DNA from: JBBDRX01 sp040905245
Lineage (GTDB): Bacteria > Bacteroidota > Rhodothermia > Balneolales > Balneolaceae
DNA length: 26,649 bases
Assembly: GCA_040905245.1 (NCBI GenBank)
Contig: JBBDRX010000086.1
Coordinates: 1-26,649, forward strand
Direction of reading: 5' to 3'
Positions 7,689 through 16,770 of this stretch are shown in pieces. The notes below the pieces were generated by a model that made no database searches, was not told the DNA's origin, and saw only the letters and a list, made by a program, of their open reading frames with translations. Position 1 is the first letter of the stretch; every line of letters begins with the position of its first letter. A program made the translations under genes and the position numbers.

Positions 7689-7766
7689 TGATTAATTCCG
7701 TTTTTTTTCATTATTCGTGAAAAATAGGAATTCAGAGCATCGGATTCATCTGCTTTCGAAGTGAAT

Positions 7767-10700
7767 TTATCGGGTCAACTTTCCAGCTCTTTTGGCGAAA
7801 GAGCCAACCGCCGAATAGAGAATTGGCACCACTACAAGTGTGAGGAACGTCGCAAAGGTCAATCCACTGATAATGGCGATCCCCATCGGCCCCCAGAATC
7901 CCGTACTTTCGGACCCCAGTTGAAAGTTCGGATTGAACTCCACAAACAAGTTTACAAAATCAATATTGATGCCGAATGTCAACGGCACAAGTCCCAGAAT
8001 CGTTGTCGTAGCTGTTAAAAGTACCGGTCGAAAACGGATGACCCCCGCCTCAATGATAGCCTCCGCCTTGGACATACCTTTTTCGGTCAGCTGTTTTACA
8101 TAGTCCAGAAGAACAACATTATTTACGCACACGATTCCCGCAAGCGAGATAATACCGATAAAGGTCATTAGCCCGAAAGCGGTTCTTGTAAGAATAAGCC
8201 CAAGCAATACACCGATAAGGCTCAGGCCAACCGCGACCATAATAATCAGGGGGGAGACCACATTGTTGAATTTGGCGAGCATCACCAGAAAAATCAGGGC
8301 AAACCCGATCAGCAGAGCCGACGTCAAAAAGCTGAAAGACTCCTCCTGATCTTCACTCTCACCGGTATACTCCATGGTATAACCGACCGGCAAATTTGAT
8401 CGATACTCCTGCAAGAGCCCCTGTACTTCCGCCAATACCTCCGGGCCACTGAAGCCCGTAGCCGCCTGGCCCTCTACTGTAGCTGTCCGTTGAAGGTCCA
8501 GCCGGGTAATACTGCCAAGGCCAACCGCCTCTTCATAACTGGCAACAGAAACCAATGGGACAGAACCGCCCATTGTCCCGACCTGCAAATCACGCAGATT
8601 CTCAAGATCACGCCTGTCTTCGGGCCGGAGCCGGACTATTATGTCGTATTCGTCCTCTCCGTCCCGCCACTTACTCGTTTCCAGCCCGTTGTTGGCAATA
8701 CGAATCGTCTGAGCAATGTCGGCCATATTCAGGCCAAACCTGCTGGCTCGTTCATAATCCACAAGAACCCGATACTCCGGCAGGCCTCCACTAATATTAT
8801 TTCGTACATCTACCAGCCCCGGAATTTCTCGTGTGGAAGAAGCTTCCCTCAGTCGCTCCGTAACCTCTTCAGTGATTCGTACAATTTCCCCAAAATCCTG
8901 ACCCGAAACCTCAATATTGACAGGCGGGCCGGTTGGCGGGCCTTGTTGCTCTCCGTCAATATTGACAATCACATCGGGGATATCCCGAACTACACCCCGA
9001 ATCTTGTCCATTGTCATACCAGAAGGCTCCAGCCGCTCATCAAAATCGACCAGGTTGATGGTAATCCGCGATCGTTCAGGGCTCTGTGCCCCTCCGCCAC
9101 CAAACATCGGATCTCCCGAAACCCCTACGTTTGTCTGCACAGACTCAATGTTTCCCCGGACTGCCGGATCTTCATCCATCAGGGTGTAGAGCCGTTCCTG
9201 TACATCCGCTGCAATTTCATTACTTGTTTCTACATTCATCCCGATGGGGCCATCAAGCTCAATAACCACATTGTTCGGATCCGTCTCCGGAAAAAATTCC
9301 ACCCCGGTGGGAACCAGAGAGAAGAGAACAAAAATACTGATGAGAACACCCATGACCGAGTTCAGAAGCAGTGCTCTCCGATCGGTCAGGATCAAGGGCC
9401 GATCCGATTTTCGGAGCATACCCAGTCCGCCAACCAGTGCAACAATGGCCGGGAGCAGAAGCAAGAAGAACCAGACGCTCCCTTCAACAGCCCCTCCCAA
9501 AGAGACCAGTCCCAGTATGACGGAAATGAATCCGGCCAGAATAATTCCGATGTAGATAGAGTAAACCCCACCAAGAAAAATCGCCTCGACAAAATGCACC
9601 ATAATCAACAGAGCTCCCAAAGCAGCTGCGACACCTGCAATAGCGAGAAGCAGGCCACCGGCCGGAGAAAACAGGTTGACGGCTCCACCGATGATCGCCA
9701 AAACCAGTGCGAGTGTCAGACTCCCGAGAGCCAGGGTGTTTCGAAGCATCGCATAAGAACCCGAATAGTCTCTCTGTAGCATCCAGTGAAGAAATCCACG
9801 ATAGCCTTCGATGACATTAGGCAGCGTCCGGGTTGTAAAGCGTTCTGCCAGCGGACGGATTGCATACCTGTAGGAAAAGTAGAAAAACAGAATGGCAAGG
9901 AGGGTGACAACCAGCATGGTCGCATTGGCCAGGCCGATAGCAGCCGTGGCAAATACACCTGTTGCAATGGACAACCCCTTCATGAACGGAGTCATCGGCT
10001 TTTTCTCTTCATCGTCCAGACGAACCAGGTAGGCCGTCAAAACGGGATAAAGAACCAGAGCCACAAACAGGGAACAGAGCAGAACAATGATCAATGTCAT
10101 CGGCAGGTAGCTCATGAACTGCCCGATAATACCGGGCCAGAACAGCATGGGGGTAAATGCAGCAAGCAGTGTAGCAGTTGCCGCAATCAACGCATAGCCC
10201 ACTTCATCGGTAGCCAGCCGGGCCGCCTCAAAACGTTCATAGCCCATTTCCCGGTATCGGTAGATATTTTCCACGACAACGACGGAGTTGTCCACCAACA
10301 GGCCGAGCGCAATAATGAGACTGAACAGAATAATAAAGTTCACTGAAAGCCCCATCGCGTTCAATACGATAAAGCCGACAAAAATAGAAAGCGGAACAGC
10401 GGTTCCCACTAACAGGGCGTTACGAACACCAAGAAAGAAAACCAGAACCAGCACGACAAAAAGCATCCCGCTGATAATGCTGTTCTCAAGATCGGCAATC
10501 AGGTCCAGAATCTGTTCGCTCTGATCTCCGGTTATCAATACATTTGTACCGGCCGGCAGGGGGAACTCTTCAACAATCCGGCTCACCGCCTCGGTGGTCT
10601 CCAGGATATTCACCCCCGGACGTTTTTTAATATTCAAGCTGATGACCTGATTATCCTGAATTTCGGATTCATCGATATCGACCATCTCTCCGCCCTGATC

Positions 10701-11549
10701 GACCTTGTAGGCGCGTAGCCTCGCAAAACTCTCCCGATCCTTGAATCCGAAAAGTACGTCTGCGACATCCCTCATATAGACCAACCCGGCACTTGTATTC
10801 TCTTCTTCCATGGGCCGAGCCACGACCAGATCCTCAATCTCCCCGGGTTGGTCAAACTCTCCGCTGACCCGCACGAGATAGCTCATCCGGTCCACATCCA
10901 CCGTCCCTCCTGGAATGGTCAGGTTTTGATTCTGAATCGCCCCGACAAGCTGGCCCAGTGTCAAACCGTATCCATTCAGAGCTCCAAGATCGACTTGAAC
11001 CTGAACCTCCCGTTCGATATCACCAACTACTTCCACCTCGCGGATACCCGACACAGATTCCAGTTCGTCCTCCAGGCTTTCGGCTACTTCGGCCAACCGT
11101 GAGATTGGATAATTTGCAGACAGGTTTACCGTCATAATTGGAATGTCGTCCAGGTCGATCTCGACGATCATCGGTTCTTCCACATCCGGCGGGAGCTCTG
11201 CGCGAGCCAGGTCGACCCGTTCCCGAACCCTTTGACTTGCTTCGACCATGGACATATCAAGGTCAAACTCAACAACCACACTACTGAAACTCTCTGTCGT
11301 GGTCGATCGGATCTCCTTCACTCCATTAATCCCCTGTAACTCCCGTTCAATCGGCTGCGTTACCAGTGACTCCATGTCTGCAGGGCTGATCCCCGGATAG
11401 ACCGTGTTGATAATGAACATGGGAATCTCAATCGACGGATTCGACTCCTTCGGAATTGAGCTATAACTGAATGCACCGACAATGACCAGAATCGCTGTCA
11501 GTACAACGACAACAGTTCTGTTCTTCAGAGTTAATTCGATTAGTTTCAT
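7767..11549 (-). CDS. RND efflux pump permease with enlarged central membrane region
   Basis: Inner-membrane proton-driven exporter of the HAE1/AcrB family, working with the adaptor and TolC-type protein encoded upstream. The N-terminus (TM1, then SNPSIEIPMFIINTVYPG) and both porter regions are typical. TM4 reads GLLVDNSVVVVEN: Asp420 is kept, while the second Asp of AcrB (Asp408) is Asn421. The TM10 stretch SLAGIVCVNNVVLLDY lacks the AcrB lysine, as in the VDN-type branch of the family. At 1260 residues it is about 200 longer than usual. The excess lies between TM6 (ends near 508) and TM7 (starts near 724), and this insert holds about six extra hydrophobic segments (roughly 525-543, 545-563, 604-628, 630-651, 655-682, 691-712). 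The frame is intact throughout. Substrates are unknown. Confidence 0.93.
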   Translation of the reverse strand: MKLIELTLKNRTVVVVLTAILVIVGAFSYSSIPKESNPSIEIPMFIINTVYPGISPADMESLVTQPIERELQGINGVKEIRSTTTESFSSVVVEFDLDMSMVEASQRVRERVDLARAELPPDVEEPMIVEIDLDDIPIMTVNLSANYPISRLAEVAESLEDELESVSGIREVEVVGDIEREVQVQVDLGALNGYGLTLGQLVGAIQNQNLTIPGGTVDVDRMSYLVRVSGEFDQPGEIEDLVVARPMEEENTSAGLVYMRDVADVLFGFKDRESFARLRAYKVDQGGEMVDIDESEIQDNQVISLNIKKRPGVNILETTEAVSRIVEEFPLPAGTNVLITGDQSEQILDLIADLENSIISGMLFVVLVLVFFLGVRNALLVGTAVPLSIFVGFIVLNAMGLSVNFIILFSLIIALGLLVDNSVVVVENIYRYREMGYERFEAARLATDEVGYALIAATATLLAAFTPMLFWPGIIGQFMSYLPMTLIIVLLCSLFVALVLYPVLTAYLVRLDDEEKKPMTPFMKGLSIATGVFATAAIGLANATMLVVTLLAILFFYFSYRYAIRPLAERFTTRTLPNVIEGYRGFLHWMLQRDYSGSYAMLRNTLALGSLTLALVLAIIGGAVNLFSPAGGLLLAIAGVAAALGALLIMVHFVEAIFLGGVYSIYIGIILAGFISVILGLVSLGGAVEGSVWFFLLLLPAIVALVGGLGMLRKSDRPLILTDRRALLLNSVMGVLISIFVLFSLVPTGVEFFPETDPNNVVIELDGPIGMNVETSNEIAADVQERLYTLMDEDPAVRGNIESVQTNVGVSGDPMFGGGGAQSPERSRITINLVDFDERLEPSGMTMDKIRGVVRDIPDVIVNIDGEQQGPPTGPPVNIEVSGQDFGEIVRITEEVTERLREASSTREIPGLVDVRNNISGGLPEYRVLVDYERASRFGLNMADIAQTIRIANNGLETSKWRDGEDEYDIIVRLRPEDRRDLENLRDLQVGTMGGSVPLVSVASYEEAVGLGSITRLDLQRTATVEGQAATGFSGPEVLAEVQGLLQEYRSNLPVGYTMEYTGESEDQEESFSFLTSALLIGFALIFLVMLAKFNNVVSPLIIMVAVGLSLIGVLLGLILTRTAFGLMTFIGIISLAGIVCVNNVVLLDYVKQLTEKGMSKAEAIIEAGVIRFRPVLLTATTTILGLVPLTFGINIDFVNLFVEFNPNFQLGSESTGFWGPMGIAIISGLTFATFLTLVVVPILYSAVGSFAKRAGKLTR

Positions 11550-11624
11550 AGTATCTGTTGGAACACGTTAATCTCTTCGAGCCGGGTTTCCGTCAGGCCC
11601 ATTTGTTTTCCCTTTTCCGGTCAA

Positions 11625-12722
11625 TCATCGCCGGCTTTGAAGCATGCGAATCTTTTCTTCTGAACTGCTGGATTGTACAATGTTGAGTCGATCTCCCATG
11701 TTGAGGGAACTCAACCCCGCCACAACAATCTGGTCCCCGGACTCCAGCCCGGTTGTGATCTCGATCAGGGATCCATAAGCAAAACCGGCTTCCACTTCGA
11801 CCAGCTCGGCTACAGGATATCCCGACTCTTCCATTGTCCGAAACACATAGATGGCAGACTCGTCTCGAACAATCGCAGTTCTCGGAATGACAATCGCATT
11901 TTCAATCGTTGTACGTTTTACCTGAATGTCCACAACCATCTCTGGCTTCAGTTCACCATCTTGGTTATCAAGTTCCACCTCTACCGGAAACGTTCGGGTC
12001 GCCGCGTCGATCAGTTCCCCGGCAAATGTCACCTGGCTCTCCAGTCTTCTGTTTCCCAGTGCACGAATCATGATTCTGGCCGGTGATCCGTCCACAATCT
12101 GTCCACTATACCGTTCAGGTATCCCTGCCACAATCCGAACCCGGCTGTTGTCCACCAATCGAACCACAGGCATTCCGGGACTGACCAACTCGCCTTCACT
12201 GACAAAACGCTCCTCGATCCGGCCACCAAACGGGGCTTTGATATCACTGTCATTCAATTGTTTTTCGGCCTGGCTCAGTTGGGATCTGGCCTGATCTCTT
12301 TGTGCACGTGCCGCACGATAATCCTGTGTACTGATAATCTCATCCTCATAGAGGGCTTTCATCCGATTGTACGTATCCTCCGCCAGCTCGAAAGAAGTTT
12401 TTGCAGCTTCGTACCGGGCACGGCTCAATCGATCGTCCATTCGAACGATAACCCCATCTTGCTCAACCGATTCTCCTCTTCTGAGTATGGACTCGACACG
12501 GCCGGAACTCTCAGATGATATTACTGCGTCGTCCAGTGCTTCGATGACTCCGGTCACCCGAATGTAATCTTCGAATGAACCTCTCTCCACCTCCATCGTC
12601 TCTACAGGAACCATTCGAACCCGCTCGGCGTCCTCAGAATTACCGTTATCTTCATTCATACAGCCTGCAAGTGAGAGAAGCAGCAGTGCTGCCGCAATGG
12701 GTATACTGTTACGTCGTTTCAT
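11625..12722 (-). CDS. RND periplasmic adaptor (membrane fusion) lipoprotein
   Basis: A 365-residue adaptor that bridges the RND pump and the outer-membrane channel. The signal peptide ends LAGC, so Cys21 is lipidated and anchors it to the inner membrane, as in AcrA. After a short acidic stretch come the first half of the lipoyl domain (residues about 65-95, VISSESSGRVESIL), a helical hairpin (about 100-155) and the second lipoyl half (DSDIKAPFGGRIEERFVSEG). Beta-barrel and membrane-proximal domains complete it, with IPRTAIV around residue 280. GGAAG-like purines (GGAAG) lie 5 bases before ATG 12722. It sits 20 bases after the TolC-type gene and 75 before the pump gene, in one operon. Confidence 0.92.
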   Translation of the reverse strand: MKRRNSIPIAAALLLLSLAGCMNEDNGNSEDAERVRMVPVETMEVERGSFEDYIRVTGVIEALDDAVISSESSGRVESILRRGESVEQDGVIVRMDDRLSRARYEAAKTSFELAEDTYNRMKALYEDEIISTQDYRAARAQRDQARSQLSQAEKQLNDSDIKAPFGGRIEERFVSEGELVSPGMPVVRLVDNSRVRIVAGIPERYSGQIVDGSPARIMIRALGNRRLESQVTFAGELIDAATRTFPVEVELDNQDGELKPEMVVDIQVKRTTIENAIVIPRTAIVRDESAIYVFRTMEESGYPVAELVEVEAGFAYGSLIEITTGLESGDQIVVAGLSSLNMGDRLNIVQSSSSEEKIRMLQSRR

Positions 12723-12742
12723 TATGCTTCCATTTCTAACAT

Positions 12743-14311
12743 TTACGGATTGGTTTCTGCGACCGGTTTGCCTGTCACTCTGTCAAACCGACTTTTGGCT
12801 GCAAGATAATCGTGAACAGCGGACAGATAAGAGAGACGGCTTTGATCCAACAGTGATGAAGCCTGCCGCTCCTCCAGTGGTGTACCGGCCCCTTCATTCA
12901 GGCGCCGAAGTGCATTCTCATAGTTCGTTTCTGCCCGTTCAATATTTCGCTGCTGGCTCATGATTCGCTGGTAGGCTGTCTCCAGATCACGGATTGCCTG
13001 TTCCACCTCGAGCCAGACACTTTCCTCGAGCATTTCATGGTCGATCTCAGCCTGTCTGATTTCGATTTTATTCTGTTGCATTCGGGAACTGCGCTGAAAC
13101 CCGTCAAACAGATTCCACTGAAACTGCAGGCCGACCGATACAGTAGGATCCCAGTAGGAGTTGTCAAAAAAGCCTCGTTCACGAGTGTTATAGCTGAAAG
13201 GATCACCCTCACGTTGTGAAACCACCTGACGATTGTCTGGCACCTGCCCAACCCAACCAGCGTTCGCAACAGCATTCAATGTCGGCAGATATCCGGATCG
13301 AGTAATATTCCGATTCACCTCCAGAAGGTTCAGATACCCCTCTGCCTGATTCAGGTCGGGCCGCCGCTGAACTGCCAGATGATAAGCCTCTTCGAGGCTA
13401 ACAGTCTGTGGGTCCAACTTCTCTTCAATTTCGAGCTCTCCACGAAGGTGAACGGTTGTCTGCACCGGGACACCAAGCATCAACGCAAGATTGCGTATTG
13501 CAATTTCTGCACGGTTCTCCGCTGCGATCAAATCTGTCTCAAGATTTACCAATTCTACTTCCGCACTCATGCTGTCGTACCGGGAAAGAAAACCCGCTTC
13601 GACAGAAGCTTGCGTCTCTTCCAGTGTCCGTTCCAGCCGTTCAACACTGCTTCGCATCACACGTGCCTGCTCTTCGGCCAGCAACGCGCCGTAGAAAGCG
13701 GACTTAATCTGGTCAACAACCTGTTGTTGCTCAAATTGAAACTGATCCTGATTGATCTCCTGAAGCTGGCGTGCACCCTTGATAGCCGCAAATGCAGATC
13801 CATTGTAGAGAGTTTGAGTTACCGTCACTCCGGCATTGAACTGATTATCGACGGCAAACGGATTGTCGCTACCTGACGGAGACACTCCCGCATCGTCCAT
13901 CCCCTGTTGCTGCCGATCCATAAACTCTTCAAATGTAATCGGCTCGGTTCCCGCATCCATATCTGTTCTCGCCTGTTCGTTGAATGAAAGCCACTCGAGC
14001 GATCCAAACAGGTCAAACAAGCTTCCGGCATCTGATCCAGCAAACGGATTCGGAGATACGACATTTCTGATGTAGGAGCTGGATGCACTGACCTGCGGAT
14101 ATACCGACCCCCAGGCTTCCCGAATCTGCTGATCTGCCATCTCCAGATTCAAAGCTCCCTTTCTCAACATATAGTTGTTGACCAGGGCAATCTGAATGGC
14201 TTCGTCCAGGGTAATGGTGATCTCCTCCTCATCCATTCTGTTCACCGGATCCGTAACAGGAGTAAATGCCGTAGCCAACAGGCAAAAGATGGTAATTTCG
14301 ACTACTTTCAT
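12743..14311 (-). CDS. TolC-family outer-membrane efflux protein
   Basis: Outer-membrane channel of the tripartite pump; by family, a trimer forming a beta barrel and a long periplasmic tunnel. The mature part starts with ITLDEAIQIALVNNYML, the usual first helix of OEP repeats. A second repeat begins near VSLEEAYHLAVQRRPDLNQAEG. Both repeats carry long amphipathic helices. I prefer ATG 14311, which follows GAGGA by about 10 bases and leads directly into a signal peptide (MKVVEITIFCLLATAF). An upstream ATG at 14329 would add six residues. The gene follows tetR by 45 bases and precedes the adaptor by 20. The order TolC-adaptor-pump is common in this bacterial group. Confidence 0.92.
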   Translation of the reverse strand: MKVVEITIFCLLATAFTPVTDPVNRMDEEEITITLDEAIQIALVNNYMLRKGALNLEMADQQIREAWGSVYPQVSASSSYIRNVVSPNPFAGSDAGSLFDLFGSLEWLSFNEQARTDMDAGTEPITFEEFMDRQQQGMDDAGVSPSGSDNPFAVDNQFNAGVTVTQTLYNGSAFAAIKGARQLQEINQDQFQFEQQQVVDQIKSAFYGALLAEEQARVMRSSVERLERTLEETQASVEAGFLSRYDSMSAEVELVNLETDLIAAENRAEIAIRNLALMLGVPVQTTVHLRGELEIEEKLDPQTVSLEEAYHLAVQRRPDLNQAEGYLNLLEVNRNITRSGYLPTLNAVANAGWVGQVPDNRQVVSQREGDPFSYNTRERGFFDNSYWDPTVSVGLQFQWNLFDGFQRSSRMQQNKIEIRQAEIDHEMLEESVWLEVEQAIRDLETAYQRIMSQQRNIERAETNYENALRRLNEGAGTPLEERQASSLLDQSRLSYLSAVHDYLAAKSRFDRVTGKPVAETNP

Positions 14312-14356
14312 TTGGCTGTACATCCTCATTGACTTAAATGATCAATTTCCGGAGCG

Positions 14357-15037
14357 TCATTCTCCTTTCATCCCCTTTTCAAGTACCTTTAACAGTAACG
14401 GGATCAATGCGTTCAGATCTACATCCATATCGTCGATCAGTGCATAATCATGTTTTCGATTACAAAGTTGCGTCATCTGAACCACTCCTCTGGAACAGGA
14501 CCACACCAACAGAGCGAGTTCTTTCGGATCGTACGAATCGTCAATCGAACCATCTTGCATTCCAACCTGCAAACATCGAACAATATAGGTTAAGGACTGT
14601 TTCGCATGCTCCTTACACTGTTTTGCAATCGGGTTCTCTTTAAGAAATTCCTCGTCCTGTATGGCCTCATAGTGCGAAAAAGCCTGAAAATAGAGAGGCA
14701 TCTCACGAACAAATGTCAGATAGACTTCCCCCAGGGCACGAATCATCTCCAGTCCACTTCTATCCGTGGTCAGAACCTCTCCAAAACGATCGTTCAGTTT
14801 TTGGGAACCCCGCTCACAAATTGCCAGATAGAGAGCCGTCTTGTTCTCAAAGTAGAGATAGAGCGTTCCCTTGCTCACTTCGGACTGCTCCGCAATCTCG
14901 TCCATGGTGGCCGCATCAAATCCGCGTTCCAGGATAATCTCTTCGGCCGCATCGATGATGGACTCTCTTCGTTGTCTCTTTTCCCGCTCTTTCCGGCCGA
15001 TTCGAATCACAAAACCCTTTTTTTGACTGACAGTCAT
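14357..15037 (-). CDS. TetR/AcrR family transcriptional regulator of the efflux operon
   Basis: First gene of the efflux operon and its probable repressor. The N-terminal helix-turn-helix is clear: IIDAAEEIILERGFDAATMDEIAEQSEVSKGTLYLYFENKTALYLAI. The C-terminal ligand and dimer domain is typical in size but not assignable to a ligand. The start is uncertain. TTG 15055 and ATG 15037 have no ribosome binding site. GTG 15010 has AAAGGG four bases upstream and would place the palindromes at 15024-15054 outside the coding region, where an autoregulated operator belongs. I give the ATG as the conservative choice. Homologous regulators next to RND pumps usually respond to the pump substrate (family knowledge). 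Confidence 0.9.
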   Translation of the reverse strand: MTVSQKKGFVIRIGRKEREKRQRRESIIDAAEEIILERGFDAATMDEIAEQSEVSKGTLYLYFENKTALYLAICERGSQKLNDRFGEVLTTDRSGLEMIRALGEVYLTFVREMPLYFQAFSHYEAIQDEEFLKENPIAKQCKEHAKQSLTYIVRCLQVGMQDGSIDDSYDPKELALLVWSCSRGVVQMTQLCNRKHDYALIDDMDVDLNALIPLLLKVLEKGMKGE

Positions 15038-15054
15038 TTTATGAACGGCGGTCA
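15024..15054 (-). promoter_or_regulatory. Two tandem palindromes, probable TetR operator
   Basis: TGACTGACAGTCA (15024-15036) is a perfect 6-bp inverted repeat around one base. TGAACGGCGGTCA (15042-15054) is an imperfect palindrome with the same length and the same TGA...TCA ends. The two centres are 18 bases apart. They lie at the very start of the tetR gene, the usual site for a TetR dimer pair in an autoregulated operon. That TetR binds them is inference. Confidence 0.55.
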
Positions 15055-15131
15055 AAATAGCAGGTTTTTCAGGATAAAAAAAGTGGCTTTTAACAAAATT
15101 GAAGACATTCTATAAGAGAGGATATAAATAG

Positions 15132-15195
15132 ATACCAGATTGCAGTGGAATCTATTAACAGGTATGAAAGGCTTTATTATGACCCGTAGTCATAA
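15132..15195. repeat. Two hairpins between pyrB and tetR
   Basis: ATACCAGATT (15132-15141) pairs with AATCT (15149-15153) and GGTAT (15161-15165), a 10-bp stem with a 7-base bulge on one side. Next, TTATGAC (15177-15183) pairs with GTCATAA (15189-15195) around CCGTA. On the minus strand these lie just after the pyrB stop, so they may protect or end the pyrRB transcript. Neither has a proper T-tract. Confidence 0.35.
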
Positions 15196-15217
15196 AAACA
15201 GCGACCGCAACAGAGTT

Positions 15218-16180
15218 TCAGACTCTCTTTCCACCACTCAGCAGATAGAGTACCGCCATTCGAACCGCCACACCGTTGGTGACCTGATTGAGAATGACAG
15301 CCCGTTCACTATCGACCACATCGCTCTCCAGCTCCACTCCCCGGTTTACGGGTCCTGGATGCATGACCGTAAAATCCGGGTAACGCTCCAGGTGCTCCAT
15401 ACGGATCCCGAACTTCTGATAATACTCTCGAAGGCTTGGGAACAGTCCGGTACTTCTCTCCTGTCTTTCCAGCTGGATTCGAAGAGCCATGGCGATATCA
15501 CACCACTTGAGCGTCTCTTCGAGATCGTAGGAAATATGAACTCCAAGTTTTTCCACGTAGAGAGGCATGAGCGTTTTGGGGCCGCAAAGAAGGACCTCAG
15601 CACCCAGCTTCTTCAGGCCAATAAGATTGGAGCGAACCACCCGGCTGTGTGAGATATCTCCGATAATGGCAACTTTTCGCCCCTTTAGTTCCGGATGGAT
15701 CTGCTGCATTGTAAACATGTCGAGCAGTGCCTGAGTAGGGTGCTCATGAGCTCCGTCACCGGCGTTGATGATGGAAGCGTCCACCAGGCGGGTCAGAAAA
15801 TCCGGAACCCCGGGGCTCTCATGGCGGACCACCACCATATTGATCTTCATGGAACTGATATTCCGGATGGTATCCTTGAGCGACTCTCCTTTTTTAGCGC
15901 TGGAGTTTCCGGTAGAAAAATTGACGACGTCCGCCCCCATCCTCTTCTGGGCCAGCTCGAACGAAAGCCGGGTCCGGGTACTGTTCTCATAGAAAAGATT
16001 TACAATAGTCTTGTCCCTCAATGTGGGGACCTTTGGAACCGGCCTATCCAGAATCTCCCTGAAATAGCGAGCCTGCTCCAGAATATAGAGAATATCCTCT
16101 CTGGAGTACGCCCGAAGCCCGAGCAGATGCTTCTGGCCAAAATGATACTCAACCGACCCGGTTTCGGTCGAATCAACCAT
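15218..16180 (-). CDS. pyrB: Aspartate carbamoyltransferase catalytic subunit
   Basis: Condenses carbamoyl phosphate and aspartate to N-carbamoyl-aspartate, the second step of pyrimidine synthesis, in the cytoplasm. At 320 residues it is normal in length. The carbamoyl-phosphate site STRTR is at 67-71, Lys102 in SLKDT aligns with E. coli Lys84, and HPTQ is at 147-150. The later loop HPGPVNRGVE is also present. ATG 16180 overlaps the end of pyrR by 8 bases, so the two are translationally coupled. No regulatory subunit pyrI is nearby; regulation by PyrR is more likely. Confidence 0.95.
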   Translation of the reverse strand: MVDSTETGSVEYHFGQKHLLGLRAYSREDILYILEQARYFREILDRPVPKVPTLRDKTIVNLFYENSTRTRLSFELAQKRMGADVVNFSTGNSSAKKGESLKDTIRNISSMKINMVVVRHESPGVPDFLTRLVDASIINAGDGAHEHPTQALLDMFTMQQIHPELKGRKVAIIGDISHSRVVRSNLIGLKKLGAEVLLCGPKTLMPLYVEKLGVHISYDLEETLKWCDIAMALRIQLERQERSTGLFPSLREYYQKFGIRMEHLERYPDFTVMHPGPVNRGVELESDVVDSERAVILNQVTNGVAVRMAVLYLLSGGKRV

Positions 16181-16727
16181 GATCTTGCTCCATATCTACA
16201 TTCACCAGATAGACGGCGTCTTCGCCATCCAGCTCTTTCACTTTTACCTGAACTTCTTCATTCTGATGTGTCGGAACCCGGATTCCCACATAATCTGCCG
16301 TGATCGGAAGCTCTCTGTGACCACGGTCGACCATGCAGCAAAAATGAATGGATCTCGGACGTCCGTAATCCATCAGGGCATCCATCGCAGAACGAACTGT
16401 TCTTCCCGTATAAAGTACATCGTCCACGAGAATAACATCCCGATCATAGAGGTCGAATGGAATCTCCGTTATCTGGACAGCCGGCACTTTCAAACGAGTT
16501 CGAAAATCGTCCCGATAGAAGGTTACATCAAGAATTCCGAAATCCGGCCGTTGGCTATATTCCGATTCAATCACATTCAGGATTCTCCGGGCGATATGAA
16601 CTCCCCTCGTCTGCATACCGATCACAGCCGGGTGTGCCGCATCATCAAAAGGCTCAAGAATCTGGTGAGCAAACCGCTTAAAAGTGCGGTTGACATCCTC
16701 GGCCGGCATGATTTTTGTAATCTCCAA
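16173..16727 (-). CDS. pyrR: PyrR: pyr mRNA-binding regulator / uracil phosphoribosyltransferase
   Basis: A 184-residue phosphoribosyltransferase-fold protein that, in the PyrR family, binds pyr mRNA in response to UMP and may also make UMP from uracil. The PRPP loop is clear: VILVDDVLYTGRTVRSA. The N-terminus aligns with PyrR best from TTG 16727 (MEITKIMPAEDVNRTFKRF), which has AGAGG seven bases upstream. ATG 16709 is the alternative. It heads a two-gene operon with pyrB. A PyrR-binding-like loop overlaps its own ribosome binding site, and a stem-loop sits further up in the leader, so it may control itself. Confidence 0.93.
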   Translation of the reverse strand: MEITKIMPAEDVNRTFKRFAHQILEPFDDAAHPAVIGMQTRGVHIARRILNVIESEYSQRPDFGILDVTFYRDDFRTRLKVPAVQITEIPFDLYDRDVILVDDVLYTGRTVRSAMDALMDYGRPRSIHFCCMVDRGHRELPITADYVGIRVPTHQNEEVQVKVKELDGEDAVYLVNVDMEQDHG

Positions 16728-16731
16728 GCGG

Positions 16732-16746
16732 ATACCTCTGGGGAAT
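16732..16746 (-). promoter_or_regulatory. PyrR-binding-like loop over the pyrR ribosome binding site
   Basis: Read on the minus strand the mRNA has UCCCCAGAGGU. The core PyrR-binding consensus UCCNGNGAGGY matches in all but one base. The flanks (AU...AU) can pair to make a short stem with a one-base mismatch. The AGAGG in it is the likely ribosome binding site of pyrR. PyrR binding there would block translation, as described for mycobacterial pyr leaders. Binding is inferred. Confidence 0.4.
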
Positions 16747-16770
16747 TTTTGAAAATGAAATTAGGAATAG

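Noticed and set aside
7700..7730. TTTTTCA/TGAAAAA hairpin between the RND pump and DUF4293 genes
   Set aside because: The stem is almost all A-T and would be weak in RNA. I do not claim that it ends the efflux transcript.
8490..9779. Long plus-strand open frame (429 codons) opposite the RND pump gene
   Set aside because: It is fully antisense to a well-conserved gene. Its translation is rich in Gln, Asn, Cys, Pro and His, with no recognisable domain; it is a shadow of the pump's codon usage.
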